Below are positions 7,257 through 13,597 of a stretch of 39,836 nucleotides of DNA, one piece after another. The notes under the pieces were generated by a model. The model saw only the letters and a list, made by a program, of their open reading frames with translations. It was not told the DNA's origin and made no database searches. The DNA comes from a virus. Position numbers and translations under genes: made by a program. Location of the stretch: the IMG/VR virus record IMGVR_UViG_3300018083_000064, positions 1-39,836 of that record. One strand, given 5' to 3'. The first letter of the stretch is position 1. The number at the start of each line of letters is the position of its first letter.

Positions 7257-7805
7257 CTACTCGGCCTGATTGACACGCAGGGCACGGTGCCCGTAATGCC
7301 GTGTGCGGCCCCTGTACACCCGCGGCGTCGCCTTACGGCCCTGAGCGACGACGGTCGTGCCCTTCGTGCCGGGCTTCGCCTTGGCCCGCTCGGCCTTGTA
7401 CGCGGCCGCACCGGCCTCGGTCACCTCTGCGTCGGCGGCGTCGGGCTTCGCCTTTTTGTACGCGTCCTTCGCCTTTTTCGCGGCGTTCTCGGCTGCCCTA
7501 CCGGCCTCCGTCTTTCGCCGCTTGCGCCCGATGATCGGATCACGCAGCGAGAACGAGAACGGCTGTATCGGGTCACCGGCGTCGAACGCGATCACGTACC
7601 CCTGCACCGCGTACGGCGTCAGGTAGATCAGCCGGTCGCCTTCGCCGTCGGTGAACCTGATCGACTGCGTGTCGACGTCGATGCGGTGCGCGTCGGGCAG
7701 CGTGCGCGCGAGCGCCTGCGCGACAACACACAGGTACGAGTCGTTGCGTACCGCCTTCTCGATGTCCTTGTCGGTGACGACTACCTTCACTTGTTTTCTG
7801 GCCAT
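7257..7805 (-). CDS. 182-aa basic hypothetical protein
   Basis: Starts at ATG 7805 behind GAAAGGAAAG. The N-terminal 90 residues look like a compact alpha/beta domain (KQVKVVVTDKDIEKAV, then beta strands with RFTDGEGDRLIYL). The C-terminal half is Lys/Ala-rich and ends in an Arg-rich tail, typical of nucleic-acid-binding tails. No family recognised. A strong hairpin follows its stop. Confidence 0.75.
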   Translation of the reverse strand: MARKQVKVVVTDKDIEKAVRNDSYLCVVAQALARTLPDAHRIDVDTQSIRFTDGEGDRLIYLTPYAVQGYVIAFDAGDPIQPFSFSLRDPIIGRKRRKTEAGRAAENAAKKAKDAYKKAKPDAADAEVTEAGAAAYKAERAKAKPGTKGTTVVAQGRKATPRVYRGRTRHYGHRALRVNQAE

Positions 7806-7852
7806 GCCGCTTTCCTTTCTCGATTGTCGGGGCGCCCACCTTACTCGGTGGG

Positions 7853-8047
7853 TCACGCGGGCTCGTACGCCTCGGGCTGTATCAGCAACGGCTGCAATCC
7901 CTTCTCCTTTCGTCGGGTGTTCGCGCGCACCATGCATTCCTCGCACACCGGCCTGAGCTTGTCGGCGATCGGCACCCTGGGCACGTACTCGGGGTCGAAC
8001 GAGAACGGCTGCTTGCAGCCGAAGCAGCGGTCGGTGACGTAGGTCAT
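7853..8047 (-). CDS. 64-aa zinc-ribbon-like protein
   Basis: ATG 8047 overlaps the upstream stop (ATGA). Two CxxC pairs (Cys8/Cys11 and Cys35/Cys38) spaced 23 residues apart make a likely four-Cys zinc site. Basic region after the second pair. Possible nucleic-acid or protein adaptor. Confidence 0.75.
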   Translation of the reverse strand: MTYVTDRCFGCKQPFSFDPEYVPRVPIADKLRPVCEECMVRANTRRKEKGLQPLLIQPEAYEPA

Positions 8048-8274
8048 GGCTTCGCCTTCACGACCGCCTTCTCGATCTGTTCTTCCATGAACGGGGCGCT
8101 GACGAACTCGGCGACGCACTCGGTCATGTGCTGCTCGCACAGGTCGATCTCGTAGCGTTCGGCGCGGCCGCCAAGGTGGGCGACGTCGAGCGTCAGCATG
8201 TACCGCTGCGCCTGCTTGTCGAGCGTGCCGTCGAACCGCATGCCGCAGCGGTCACAGATCGTCGGTGTGGCCAT
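8044..8274 (-). CDS. 76-aa zinc-finger-like protein
   Basis: ATG at 8274 is chosen because AGGAGG lies five bases upstream; the adjacent GTG would be too close. CDRC near the N-terminus and CEQH about 40 residues later give a probable CxxC-CxxH metal site. It overlaps the next small zinc-ribbon gene, so two small zinc proteins are made in tandem. Function unknown. Confidence 0.75.
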   Translation of the reverse strand: MATPTICDRCGMRFDGTLDKQAQRYMLTLDVAHLGGRAERYEIDLCEQHMTECVAEFVSAPFMEEQIEKAVVKAKP

Positions 8275-8286
8275 CACAGCCTCCTT

Positions 8287-8409
8287 TCATCGGGCGATCA
8301 GCCCGTACAGGGCCAGGCCCGCGAGGGCCAGGCAGAACGCGACGGCCGCCCACCATCCGACCTTGCGCAGCTCGTCCTTGAACGTCGGCTCGCGCTCGTC
8401 GTCGGTCAC
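8287..8409 (-). CDS. 40-aa single-span membrane protein
   Basis: GTG at 8409 overlaps the upstream stop (GTGA). A charged N-terminus of about 16 residues precedes one hydrophobic helix (about 19-38), ending in Ala-Arg. Third tiny membrane protein of the early block. No family recognised. Confidence 0.65.
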   Translation of the reverse strand: MTDDEREPTFKDELRKVGWWAAVAFCLALAGLALYGLIAR

Positions 8410-8777
8410 GGCGTGTCCTTGCGCTGCTCGATCAGGTCGCGGGTGATGACCTCCTGCACGGCGTCGAACACGGGCTCCCACGAGCGGGCCGTGACGGCCT
8501 TGTACACCCCGGCGCCGTGGTCTTGCACGGCACGAGCGACCGCCGATCGCTGGCCGGTCGCGACGTGCTCGTCGAGCACCTGCCAGGTGCCCGGCCCTAG
8601 CTCGTCGTACCACCTGAGCACCACGTACGGGCGCGTCACGCGCCCGTCAGCGTCAGGCACAGGCTCGGGCTCGGCCTGCTCGGGCTCGACGTCGCCCTTC
8701 TTCTTGCGGGGCTTCTTTATCGCGGCCAGCCCGGCGTCGGCGTCGGCTTGCAGCTGCTCGACGTCCATGTCGGTCAT
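8406..8777 (-). CDS. 123-aa hypothetical protein
   Basis: ATG at 8777 overlaps the upstream stop (ATGA). A Lys- then Pro/Glu-rich N-terminal 45 residues is probably disordered; the C-terminal 75 residues look folded (PYVVLRWYDEL, WQVLDEHV, then helices). No domain recognised. Part of a chain of coupled early genes. Confidence 0.7.
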   Translation of the reverse strand: MTDMDVEQLQADADAGLAAIKKPRKKKGDVEPEQAEPEPVPDADGRVTRPYVVLRWYDELGPGTWQVLDEHVATGQRSAVARAVQDHGAGVYKAVTARSWEPVFDAVQEVITRDLIEQRKDTP

Positions 8778-8950
8778 GGCCGCACCTGCCGGTACACGCG
8801 CACGCGGGCGATGACTTCGGCCTCCGTCCAGCCGCGCAGCGCCAGCTCGCTTTCCAGCACCGTCGTTTCGTAGAACGACAGGGTCGGCACCCGCGCACGC
8901 AGCCAGGCGTCGGTCACGCGGTTCGGTATGAACGTGTCGGCGCCGATCAT
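8774..8950 (-). CDS. 58-aa hypothetical helical protein
   Basis: ATG at 8950 overlaps the DUF932 stop (ATGA). Mostly helical, with a C-terminal half rich in Arg, Glu and Val. No family recognised. Confidence 0.65.
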   Translation of the reverse strand: MIGADTFIPNRVTDAWLRARVPTLSFYETTVLESELALRGWTEAEVIARVRVYRQVRP

Positions 8951-9963
8951 CGGGTGAGCAGGGCGAACGCCCTGTCCTTCAGCTTCGACTCGTCGATGAC
9001 TCGGTTGAACCGGGCTTCGTCGCCTTTTCTGACTTTCGTATACCAGTCGGAGTACTCGGCGACGGCGTTCAGGGCCGCCCACCGTGTGCCCCTGACGTTC
9101 TCTAGGTTCGGCGACTCGTGGTACAGGCCGCCGATCAGGGTCAGCGACGCCTGCCTGTTCTTTTCGGTGCGGCTGTCGTCGGGCTCCCCCGCCTTTTTCG
9201 GGGCGAGCTTGTCGAGGAACGACCTGAACTCGCGGTCGCTCATCGGCTCGCCGATCAGCTGCTCGGCCGTGCTGGTCAGCTCGGCCAGGTACGTGTACGT
9301 CAGGCCGAGCGCCCGCCGTGCCTCGTCGAGCTTGTCGGCGTAGTTCGTGGTGTGCCTGACCTTCCACTGGCGGGGCGACCCGGCGAGTGCGAGCCGCAGC
9401 GTGTTCGTGCACACGACCCTGATCGGCGTGACCGCGATCGTCAGCGCCATCGACCCGTCGTGTGCGTTCGACAGCAGCAGGTACGGCTCGATCGTTTCGT
9501 CTTCCCATCCGGCGATGCGTATGTCGTCGCCGAGCTTCGACACGAGCGCGACCTTGGCGCCGCCCTTCAACGCGACGGCGCTGATGCACCTGACGTCGCC
9601 CGAGTCGAGGATAGCGTCGCCTAGCTCGGCCAGCTCGGCCTGCTGTATCGGCCGGTAGCCGTCGCCGACGATGCCGAGCACCTTTTGGTCGGTCGACCTG
9701 ACCATCGCCTTGCGGCCGGGCGCCTTCAGCCGGGTGACGCCTTGCGTGGCCGCGACGTCCCATCGTTCGACCTGCCAGTCGAGCCCGCCGATCGTGAGTG
9801 CGTCACGCCACGTCAGGTCGGGGTCGTCGACGACGGTGCCGAGCCCGTGCCAGGCGGGCTCACGGTTCGTGAACACGCCCGACTCGAACCCGCCGTCGCC
9901 GTACTCGCTCCTGTCCCACCCCTTTCGTCGTTCGTCGAGCGGGTTGCGTATGTCAGTCGCCAC
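8947..9963 (-). CDS. DUF932 phage/plasmid-like protein
   Basis: 338 residues, GTG start with GGAAGGAG. The sequence fits the DUF932 (phage/plasmid-like) family: EPAWHGLGTVV near residue 35, GIVGDGYRPIQ, the central LLLSNAHDGSMALTIAVTPIRVVCTNT block, and a helical C-terminal half. These proteins are common in phages and plasmids and often accompany replication or recombination genes; their biochemical role is not settled. It is the first gene of the early leftward operon. Confidence 0.88.
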   Translation of the reverse strand: MATDIRNPLDERRKGWDRSEYGDGGFESGVFTNREPAWHGLGTVVDDPDLTWRDALTIGGLDWQVERWDVAATQGVTRLKAPGRKAMVRSTDQKVLGIVGDGYRPIQQAELAELGDAILDSGDVRCISAVALKGGAKVALVSKLGDDIRIAGWEDETIEPYLLLSNAHDGSMALTIAVTPIRVVCTNTLRLALAGSPRQWKVRHTTNYADKLDEARRALGLTYTYLAELTSTAEQLIGEPMSDREFRSFLDKLAPKKAGEPDDSRTEKNRQASLTLIGGLYHESPNLENVRGTRWAALNAVAEYSDWYTKVRKGDEARFNRVIDESKLKDRAFALLTR

Positions 9964-10209
9964 TGTTCGCTCCTTCCATCGTTGTCACGCGAGCGGGCGC
10001 CCGCGCGTGCCGCGAGCCCTCATGGTACGGCCCCCTGAACACGGATACCCTGTTCTGCCGGGCTGGCCAGCGCACGAATACCCCGGTATTTGCGGGAATT
10101 TCAGTCTCGACAACGCCCGCAGCGGGCTCAGCAGTTCGGATCTGTGGGCTATCTTTCGTGCAGGCGCACATGCGCGCTAGTGAGTGGGCAACGAGGGAAG
10201 GAGCGGTAC
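9964..10209. promoter_or_regulatory. divergent control region between early minus and plus operons
   Basis: No gene fits in these 246 bp. Two inverted repeats stand out: GAACA-9 nt-TGTTC (10037..10055) and AATACC-CC-GGTATT (10077..10090). Read on the minus strand the first encloses GGGTATCC, a possible -10, so a regulator could block the early promoter. On the plus strand GGGCTATCTT (from about 10147) is a possible -10 for the 10210 gene. A similar GGGCTATCGT occurs on the minus strand upstream of the packaging genes (near 39523). No clear -35 boxes are visible. Confidence 0.4.
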
Positions 10210-10419
10210 ATGTTCAACATCGAGGCTGGCGATGGCTCGCTGATCGCTCAGGCCGACGACTTCGCCGGGCTGCGGCTCGCGCTGCGGACGCTGCTCGTCG
10301 ATGACGGCGAGCCCGGCCCGCTGTGCGTGACGTGGCAGTCGAACCTGACCGCCGGTCGCACGAGCAGCGCGACGGCGTTCCTCGACGAGCGCACCGGCGG
10401 CGTGGTGATACGGCGATGA
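10210..10419 (+). CDS. 69-aa hypothetical protein, first gene of the plus-strand operon
   Basis: ATG preceded by GGAAGGAG. A small alpha/beta protein with a C-terminal beta stretch. It overlaps the next gene by ATGA. One of the few plus-strand genes; no family recognised. Confidence 0.75.
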   Translation: MFNIEAGDGSLIAQADDFAGLRLALRTLLVDDGEPGPLCVTWQSNLTAGRTSSATAFLDERTGGVVIRR

Positions 10420-11327
10420 CCAGGCAGACAGGCAGCAGCCCGGCCGAGCGTGAGGCGCACGCCCGCGTGAAGGCCGAGCAGAAGTCGAACCTGCTGGCGA
10501 TCGCGGCCGCGACCAAGCGGCTCGACGCGGCCGCCCGCGTCAGGGCGAAGGCCGACAAGGCCGAGCAGGCCGCCTGGGCCAAGCACTTCGCCAAGGCGAC
10601 CGACGCCAGCCTGGCCAGCTGGCAGGCCGCGAGCGACGCGGTCGACAAGGCCAGCGTGCGCGAGCTGCTCGCGTGCGACTCGGTACGTGCATTGCAGAAG
10701 GAACAGCGGGTGCTCGACTCGGGCGACCGTTACACGACGCTGGTCAACCGGATCAGCGCCGACACCGATCGGAAGGAGCGCAACATGCGGAACTTGAAGG
10801 CAGCCAACGAGGCGAACGCGAAGGCACGCAAGGCAGCACCGAAGGCGGCGGCACCGAAGAAGCCGACGAAGGCCGACGCCGAGCGGGCCATCAGGGCCGC
10901 CCTGGCCGGTGACGGCGGCGCGGCTGGCGACAAGCTCGTCAGCGACGTGAAGGCCACCACGACCACGCCGAAGGCCGCCCCGGCCAAGGCGACCACCACG
11001 AAGAAGGAGACGAACATGGCGACGAAGGCAGCGGCAACACCGACGAAGGCAGCGGCCCGTCAGGTCAAGCAGGCGATCGACGCGACGAAGGCCGACCAGT
11101 CCGAGACGGCGGTCGCGGGTATGGCGAAGCTGTACACGAAGGCGATCGTGAAAAAGCAGAACGAGGCGTACAAGCCGTACCGCCGGTTCAGGCGCATGTG
11201 GCTGAACGCTGGCGAGGGCCGCACGATCGCGCAGGCGCAGGCTGTCGTGCGTGACCGGCTCGGCATCGAGCAGCCGAAGGCCGCCCCGGCGAAGTCGACG
11301 CGCGGCCGCAAGGCGTCGTCGAAGTAA
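10416..11327 (+). CDS. Lys/Ala-rich histone-H1-like protein with two internal starts
   Basis: 303 residues from the ATGA overlap. The N-terminal 120 residues form Ala/Lys/Arg/Glu-rich helices. The centre is low complexity of the H1/HU-tail type (repeats of AAPKKPTKA and TTTPKAAPAKATTTKK). The C-terminal 100 residues contain a folded-looking, basic segment (YKPYRRFRRMWLNAGEGRT) and a Lys/Arg tail. Such proteins usually bind DNA non-specifically. Two in-frame ATG codons inside the gene carry strong Shine-Dalgarno sites: ATG 10785 (GGAAGGAG) and ATG 11016 (AAGAAGGAG), which would give products of 180 and 103 residues. Confidence 0.8.
   Translation: MTRQTGSSPAEREAHARVKAEQKSNLLAIAAATKRLDAAARVRAKADKAEQAAWAKHFAKATDASLASWQAASDAVDKASVRELLACDSVRALQKEQRVLDSGDRYTTLVNRISADTDRKERNMRNLKAANEANAKARKAAPKAAAPKKPTKADAERAIRAALAGDGGAAGDKLVSDVKATTTTPKAAPAKATTTKKETNMATKAAATPTKAAARQVKQAIDATKADQSETAVAGMAKLYTKAIVKKQNEAYKPYRRFRRMWLNAGEGRTIAQAQAVVRDRLGIEQPKAAPAKSTRGRKASSK
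10785..11327 (+). CDS. possible internally started product of the histone-like gene
   Basis: ATG 10785 lies in frame inside the 303-aa gene with GGAAGGAG at normal spacing and looks like an ordinary phage gene start. It would yield the basic C-terminal 180 residues. A second candidate is ATG 11016 (103 residues). These may be true nested products or traces of fused small genes; there is no direct evidence for use. Confidence 0.35.
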   Translation: MRNLKAANEANAKARKAAPKAAAPKKPTKADAERAIRAALAGDGGAAGDKLVSDVKATTTTPKAAPAKATTTKKETNMATKAAATPTKAAARQVKQAIDATKADQSETAVAGMAKLYTKAIVKKQNEAYKPYRRFRRMWLNAGEGRTIAQAQAVVRDRLGIEQPKAAPAKSTRGRKASSK

Positions 11328-11348
11328 CACCGCAGAGTCAACTGTCGC

Positions 11349-11380
11349 GAGCGCGGGTCGCCCACGGGCGGCCCGTTCGC
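11349..11380 (+). terminator. imperfect hairpin between plus-strand genes
   Basis: GGGTCGCCC and GGGCGGCCC pair with one mismatch around a two-base loop, flanked by further GCGA/TTCGC pairing. It lies 22 bp after the histone-like gene stop and just before the exported-protein gene, so it may attenuate read-through. Confidence 0.4.
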
Positions 11381-11404
11381 GTGCTGAAGGAAGGAGACAC
11401 CATC

Positions 11405-11692
11405 GTGAAGATCATGTTTGCCATCGTCGTCGCCTGTGTCGCCCTCGTGGGCGCAGGTCAGGCGGCGGCCAGCTCGGCCCCGTACGACACGCAGGCGCGT
11501 GCTGTCAGGGCCGGGGTGAACCTGTTCGGCTGCTACCGCTGGTCGGTCGAGCGGCACGGCCCGCCGCACCGCTACCTGTGCATGTGGCAGACCAGGGCAG
11601 ACGCGGCCGTGCAGGCCGCGCATTTCGTCGTGTACCGGCTCGACCCTGACTGCGTGACCGTTGTGCGGCGGTACACGCGCCACTACTACTAA
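11405..11692 (+). CDS. small exported protein with signal peptide
   Basis: 95 residues from GTG 11405, eight bases after AAGGAG. The N-terminus is a signal peptide: Lys2, a hydrophobic core (IMFAIVVACVALVGAG) and an Ala-rich cleavage region near residues 20-24. The mature part of about 70 residues has three Cys and many aromatic and Arg residues. It has its own strong terminator downstream. No family recognised; an exported early phage protein could alter the host envelope, for example in superinfection exclusion, but that is speculation. Confidence 0.7.
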   Translation: MKIMFAIVVACVALVGAGQAAASSAPYDTQARAVRAGVNLFGCYRWSVERHGPPHRYLCMWQTRADAAVQAAHFVVYRLDPDCVTVVRRYTRHYY

Positions 11693-11740
11693 GATCGCCC
11701 GGCACATGCGCCATCCCCTCGTTGGCGCGTCGGGTGTACG

Positions 11741-11774
11741 GCAGGGGCCGCCTGTGCCCACGGGCGGCCCCTGC
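11741..11774 (+). terminator. strong 12-bp hairpin after the exported-protein gene
   Basis: GCAGGGGCCGCC (11741..11752) pairs perfectly with 11763..11774 around a 10-base loop, 48 bp after the stop codon. No U-tract, as expected in a GC-rich genome. It likely ends the plus-strand operon. Confidence 0.7.
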
Positions 11775-11783
11775 TAGATGTAC

Positions 11784-11825
11784 CAGGGGCGCCATGCTGC
11801 TGCGGCGTATGGCGTCCCGCCCCTG
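11784..11825. terminator. second interrupted hairpin
   Basis: CAGGGGC...GCCCCTG outer arms with an inner CGCCAT/ATGGCG stem. It follows the 12-bp hairpin and may insulate the small transcription unit downstream. Confidence 0.4.
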
Positions 11826-11839
11826 ATGCCCCTGTGAGC

Positions 11840-11857
11840 CCACCATTCGCCCCGTAC
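11840..11857. repeat. 18-bp repeated intergenic motif, copy 2
   Basis: Identical to 1377..1394. On the plus strand it precedes the -10-like TAGGCT (11876..11881) of the leaderless membrane-peptide gene by about 36 bp, start to start. It could be an activator or repressor site. Confidence 0.6.
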
Positions 11858-11875
11858 CGGACAGGCGGCCGTGGG

Positions 11876-11881
11876 TAGGCT
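11876..11881 (+). promoter_or_regulatory. putative -10 box of a leaderless transcript
   Basis: TAGGCT matches actinobacterial -10 boxes (TANNNT). Its last base is seven bases before the GTG at 11889, placing the expected transcription start at the start codon. No good -35 is visible; the 18-bp motif overlaps that region. Confidence 0.45.
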
Positions 11882-11888
11882 CGACAGG

Positions 11889-11981
11889 GTGATCGCCTGG
11901 GCCGCGCTCGTGACGACCGTGGCGGCCGTGACGCTGACCGTGGTCGAGCTTGTGCTGCTCGTGATCTGGCTGCTCGGGTAG
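11889..11981 (+). CDS. 30-aa hydrophobic membrane peptide (leaderless)
   Basis: GTG 11889 to TAG 11981. Nearly all residues are hydrophobic (Ile, Ala, Leu, Val, Trp) with one Glu at about position 20, so it would form one transmembrane helix. There is no Shine-Dalgarno site, but the -10-like TAGGCT is placed for a transcript that begins at the start codon. A strong hairpin begins right after the stop. Having its own apparent promoter and terminator makes it more credible than its length suggests. Function unknown; toxin-like, exclusion or lysis-modulating roles are all possible. Confidence 0.45.
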   Translation: MIAWAALVTTVAAVTLTVVELVLLVIWLLG

Positions 11982-12029
11982 CAAGCGGGATAGGGGCCGC
12001 CCGGTGCGACGAGCGGCCCCGCCCGCTTG
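11982..12029 (+). terminator. strong two-part hairpin after the 30-aa peptide
   Basis: Outer arms CAAGCGGG/CCCGCTTG (11982..11989 with 12022..12029) and inner arms GGGGCCGC/GCGGCCCC (11993..12000 with 12013..12020). It starts at the base after the TAG. Confidence 0.7.
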
Positions 12030-12037
12030 ATGCACTC

Positions 12038-12078
12038 GGCCGCCTATTGGCGGCCAGGTCGCGATGCGACACGCGACC
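12038..12078 (-). terminator. tandem hairpins ending the late operon
   Basis: On the minus strand, after the holin stop (12094), come GGTCGCG/CGCGACC (12057..12063 with 12072..12078) and then GGCCGCC/GGCGGCC around a 4-base loop (12038..12044 with 12049..12055). Two stems in tandem are a plausible terminator for the long late transcript. Confidence 0.65.
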
Positions 12079-12093
12079 TCCCGGCCGGTGATG

Positions 12094-12369
12094 TTACTTC
12101 TTCAGGCGCGGGTCCGTCTCGAGCTGCGTGCCTTTCGCCTGCGCCGCACGGATACCGGCGGCGCAGGCGCCGCTGATCGCCGCGAAGATCAGGGCGGCCC
12201 CGGCGTTCCAGTCGACGGTGCCGTCGGCGACGTTCTCGGCCAGGCCCGACCATATGACGGCCGCCTGCGCGATCAGGGCCGCGATGAACGCCCTGGCGAA
12301 GCTGAGCCCGATCCGACGCCAGAACAGGCCAGTCAGGCTGTCGTTCGTGCTGGTCGTGTTCGTTGCCAT
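12094..12369 (-). CDS. putative holin (two membrane spans)
   Basis: 91 residues, ATG start with GGAGG. Two hydrophobic segments (about 22-43 and 54-76) joined by a short acidic turn, a polar N-terminus and a charged C-terminus ending in Lys-Lys: a class II holin layout. It is the last gene of the late block, right after two wall hydrolases and other membrane proteins. Holins open the membrane so the endolysin can reach peptidoglycan. Which of the four membrane proteins in this cassette is the true holin cannot be told from sequence. Confidence 0.65.
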   Translation of the reverse strand: MATNTTSTNDSLTGLFWRRIGLSFARAFIAALIAQAAVIWSGLAENVADGTVDWNAGAALIFAAISGACAAGIRAAQAKGTQLETDPRLKK

Positions 12370-12407
12370 GCTGTCCTCCAGTCCGAGTGTTGCCTTGATC
12401 CAGTGGA

Positions 12408-12962
12408 TCACCGTAGCGCCTGCTCGGCCGCCTGCTCGGCCGCCGCGAGGTACCAGCGGTACGGCGGCGACTCGCCCTCCTTTCGCGGTGTCGTGTACGC
12501 CGCCCACGGGTTGAACGTGCGCCCGTTTTCCTTCCATATCTTCAGGGCCAGGCGGCAGTTGAACCTGCTGTCCATCAGCTGCCCTACCGTCGCCTCGTGC
12601 GGCGGCTTGCCGATCTGGAACAGGCCGCAGTCGGCCCGGTACAGGTCGCAGCCGATCTCGTGCAGCCTGACCCTGAACGCCGTCAGCGTCACATGCGCGG
12701 GCCACGAGTCGATCTCCGCCCTGAGCGCGAGCCCGCGCGTCGAATACCTGGACGTGTGCAGGTTCACGTAGGCGAGGTACCCGCGCGGGTCACGCATCGA
12801 CTCGGCGTTCACGACCGCGACCGCGTTCACGAGCACAGCCATGTTCCTCGGCCAGCCCGTGTCGATCAGCAGCCGGCAGAGCTCCAGGTTCGTCGGGCGG
12901 CGCGGCAACGGCGTCGGGTACCGGTCGGAGAAGTAGATGTTCGGGTTCGGGTGGCCTGCCAT
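12408..12962 (-). CDS. lysozyme/transglycosylase-like protein
   Basis: 184 residues from ATG 12962, one base after the upstream stop. It shows the pattern of lysozyme-like lytic transglycosylases: a helix with a candidate catalytic Glu54 (VVNAESM), then DCGLFQIG (111-118), a VGQLMDSRFNCRLAL helix and the NPWAAY (141-146) end of the fold. It would cut the glycan strand of peptidoglycan, complementing the CHAP endolysin. No signal peptide. It could work as a second lysin or as a virion-associated enzyme; its place in the lysis cassette favours the first. Confidence 0.7.
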   Translation of the reverse strand: MAGHPNPNIYFSDRYPTPLPRRPTNLELCRLLIDTGWPRNMAVLVNAVAVVNAESMRDPRGYLAYVNLHTSRYSTRGLALRAEIDSWPAHVTLTAFRVRLHEIGCDLYRADCGLFQIGKPPHEATVGQLMDSRFNCRLALKIWKENGRTFNPWAAYTTPRKEGESPPYRWYLAAAEQAAEQALR

Positions 12963-12963
12963 G

Positions 12964-13365
12964 TCAGCACTTCCTCGGGTCGGGCACGACAGCGAGTAGC
13001 TGCTGCCGGGCGGACACATAGCCGGGGTGATCGAGCGGTGCGTCGCCGCCGCCGGTCGGCGGCGTCGTCGCTTCGACGATGACGGCCTTGACGAGCGCCC
13101 TGTTCTCGTTCGTGGCCTTGCAGTTGTCGCGGCTCAGCTGCGACGAACGGACGAACCCGACGGCGAACAGCACGATAAGGGCGACGTAGGCTGACGCGAG
13201 CCACGGCGCCGACGCCATCTTCTGCTTGATCGACTCCCGCGCAATCTCGACGGGCGCCCCGTTCGACGTGACTTCGACGCTGACGGTTACCGGCTGCTGT
13301 GGATCTTTAGGAGGATCAGCAGCAGGATCGTCGTCGTCACGATCAGCAGGTACACGGTCGTCCAT
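12964..13365 (-). CDS. single-span membrane protein of the lysis cassette
   Basis: 133 residues from ATG 13365, which is well spaced from AGGAAGG; a GTG three codons earlier overlaps that site. A very acidic, Pro-rich N-terminus (about 1-25), a strand-like region, one transmembrane helix (about 54-73), then a 60-residue C-terminal part with two Cys, the last being the final residue. One-span proteins with an external tail in this position may act as spanin-like or holin-regulating proteins, but no family is recognised. Confidence 0.65.
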   Translation of the reverse strand: MDDRVPADRDDDDPAADPPKDPQQPVTVSVEVTSNGAPVEIARESIKQKMASAPWLASAYVALIVLFAVGFVRSSQLSRDNCKATNENRALVKAVIVEATTPPTGGGDAPLDHPGYVSARQQLLAVVPDPRKC

Positions 13366-13384
13366 ACGTACCACCTTCCTCGCC

Positions 13385-13597
13385 TCACTTCGCGTCCTTC
13401 TCGTCCTCCTCGTGCTTTTTCTCGTCCTTCCGTAGGAACGCTGGTAGCCCCATCATCGACCCGAACACGACCAGCAGCTCGACGTTCGGCTGCTTCGCGT
13501 ACAGCGTCTGGTGGGCGACCCCGAGCAGGCCCGCGAAGAACAGGATGCCGTCGCGTAGCTCGCGCCAGCTCGGATGCTGTTTCCTTGGCTCGGCCAC
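13385..13597 (-). CDS. 70-aa holin-like membrane protein
   Basis: GTG 13597 follows the upstream TGA directly and has AGGAA in range. The central part (about 17-56) holds two short hydrophobic segments, DGILFFAGLLGVAHQT and VELLVVFGSMMGLPAFL, and the tail is highly charged Lys/Glu. This short pattern with GLPAF before a charged tail is common in lysis regions of actinobacteriophages; I recall it only as unassigned or holin-like. Confidence 0.65.
   Translation of the reverse strand: MAEPRKQHPSWRELRDGILFFAGLLGVAHQTLYAKQPNVELLVVFGSMMGLPAFLRKDEKKHEEDEKDAK

Noticed and set aside
11693-12093. tRNA or structured RNA in the hairpin-rich gap
   Set aside because: The inverted repeats are simple terminator stems; no cloverleaf with the TTC-loop sequence is seen.
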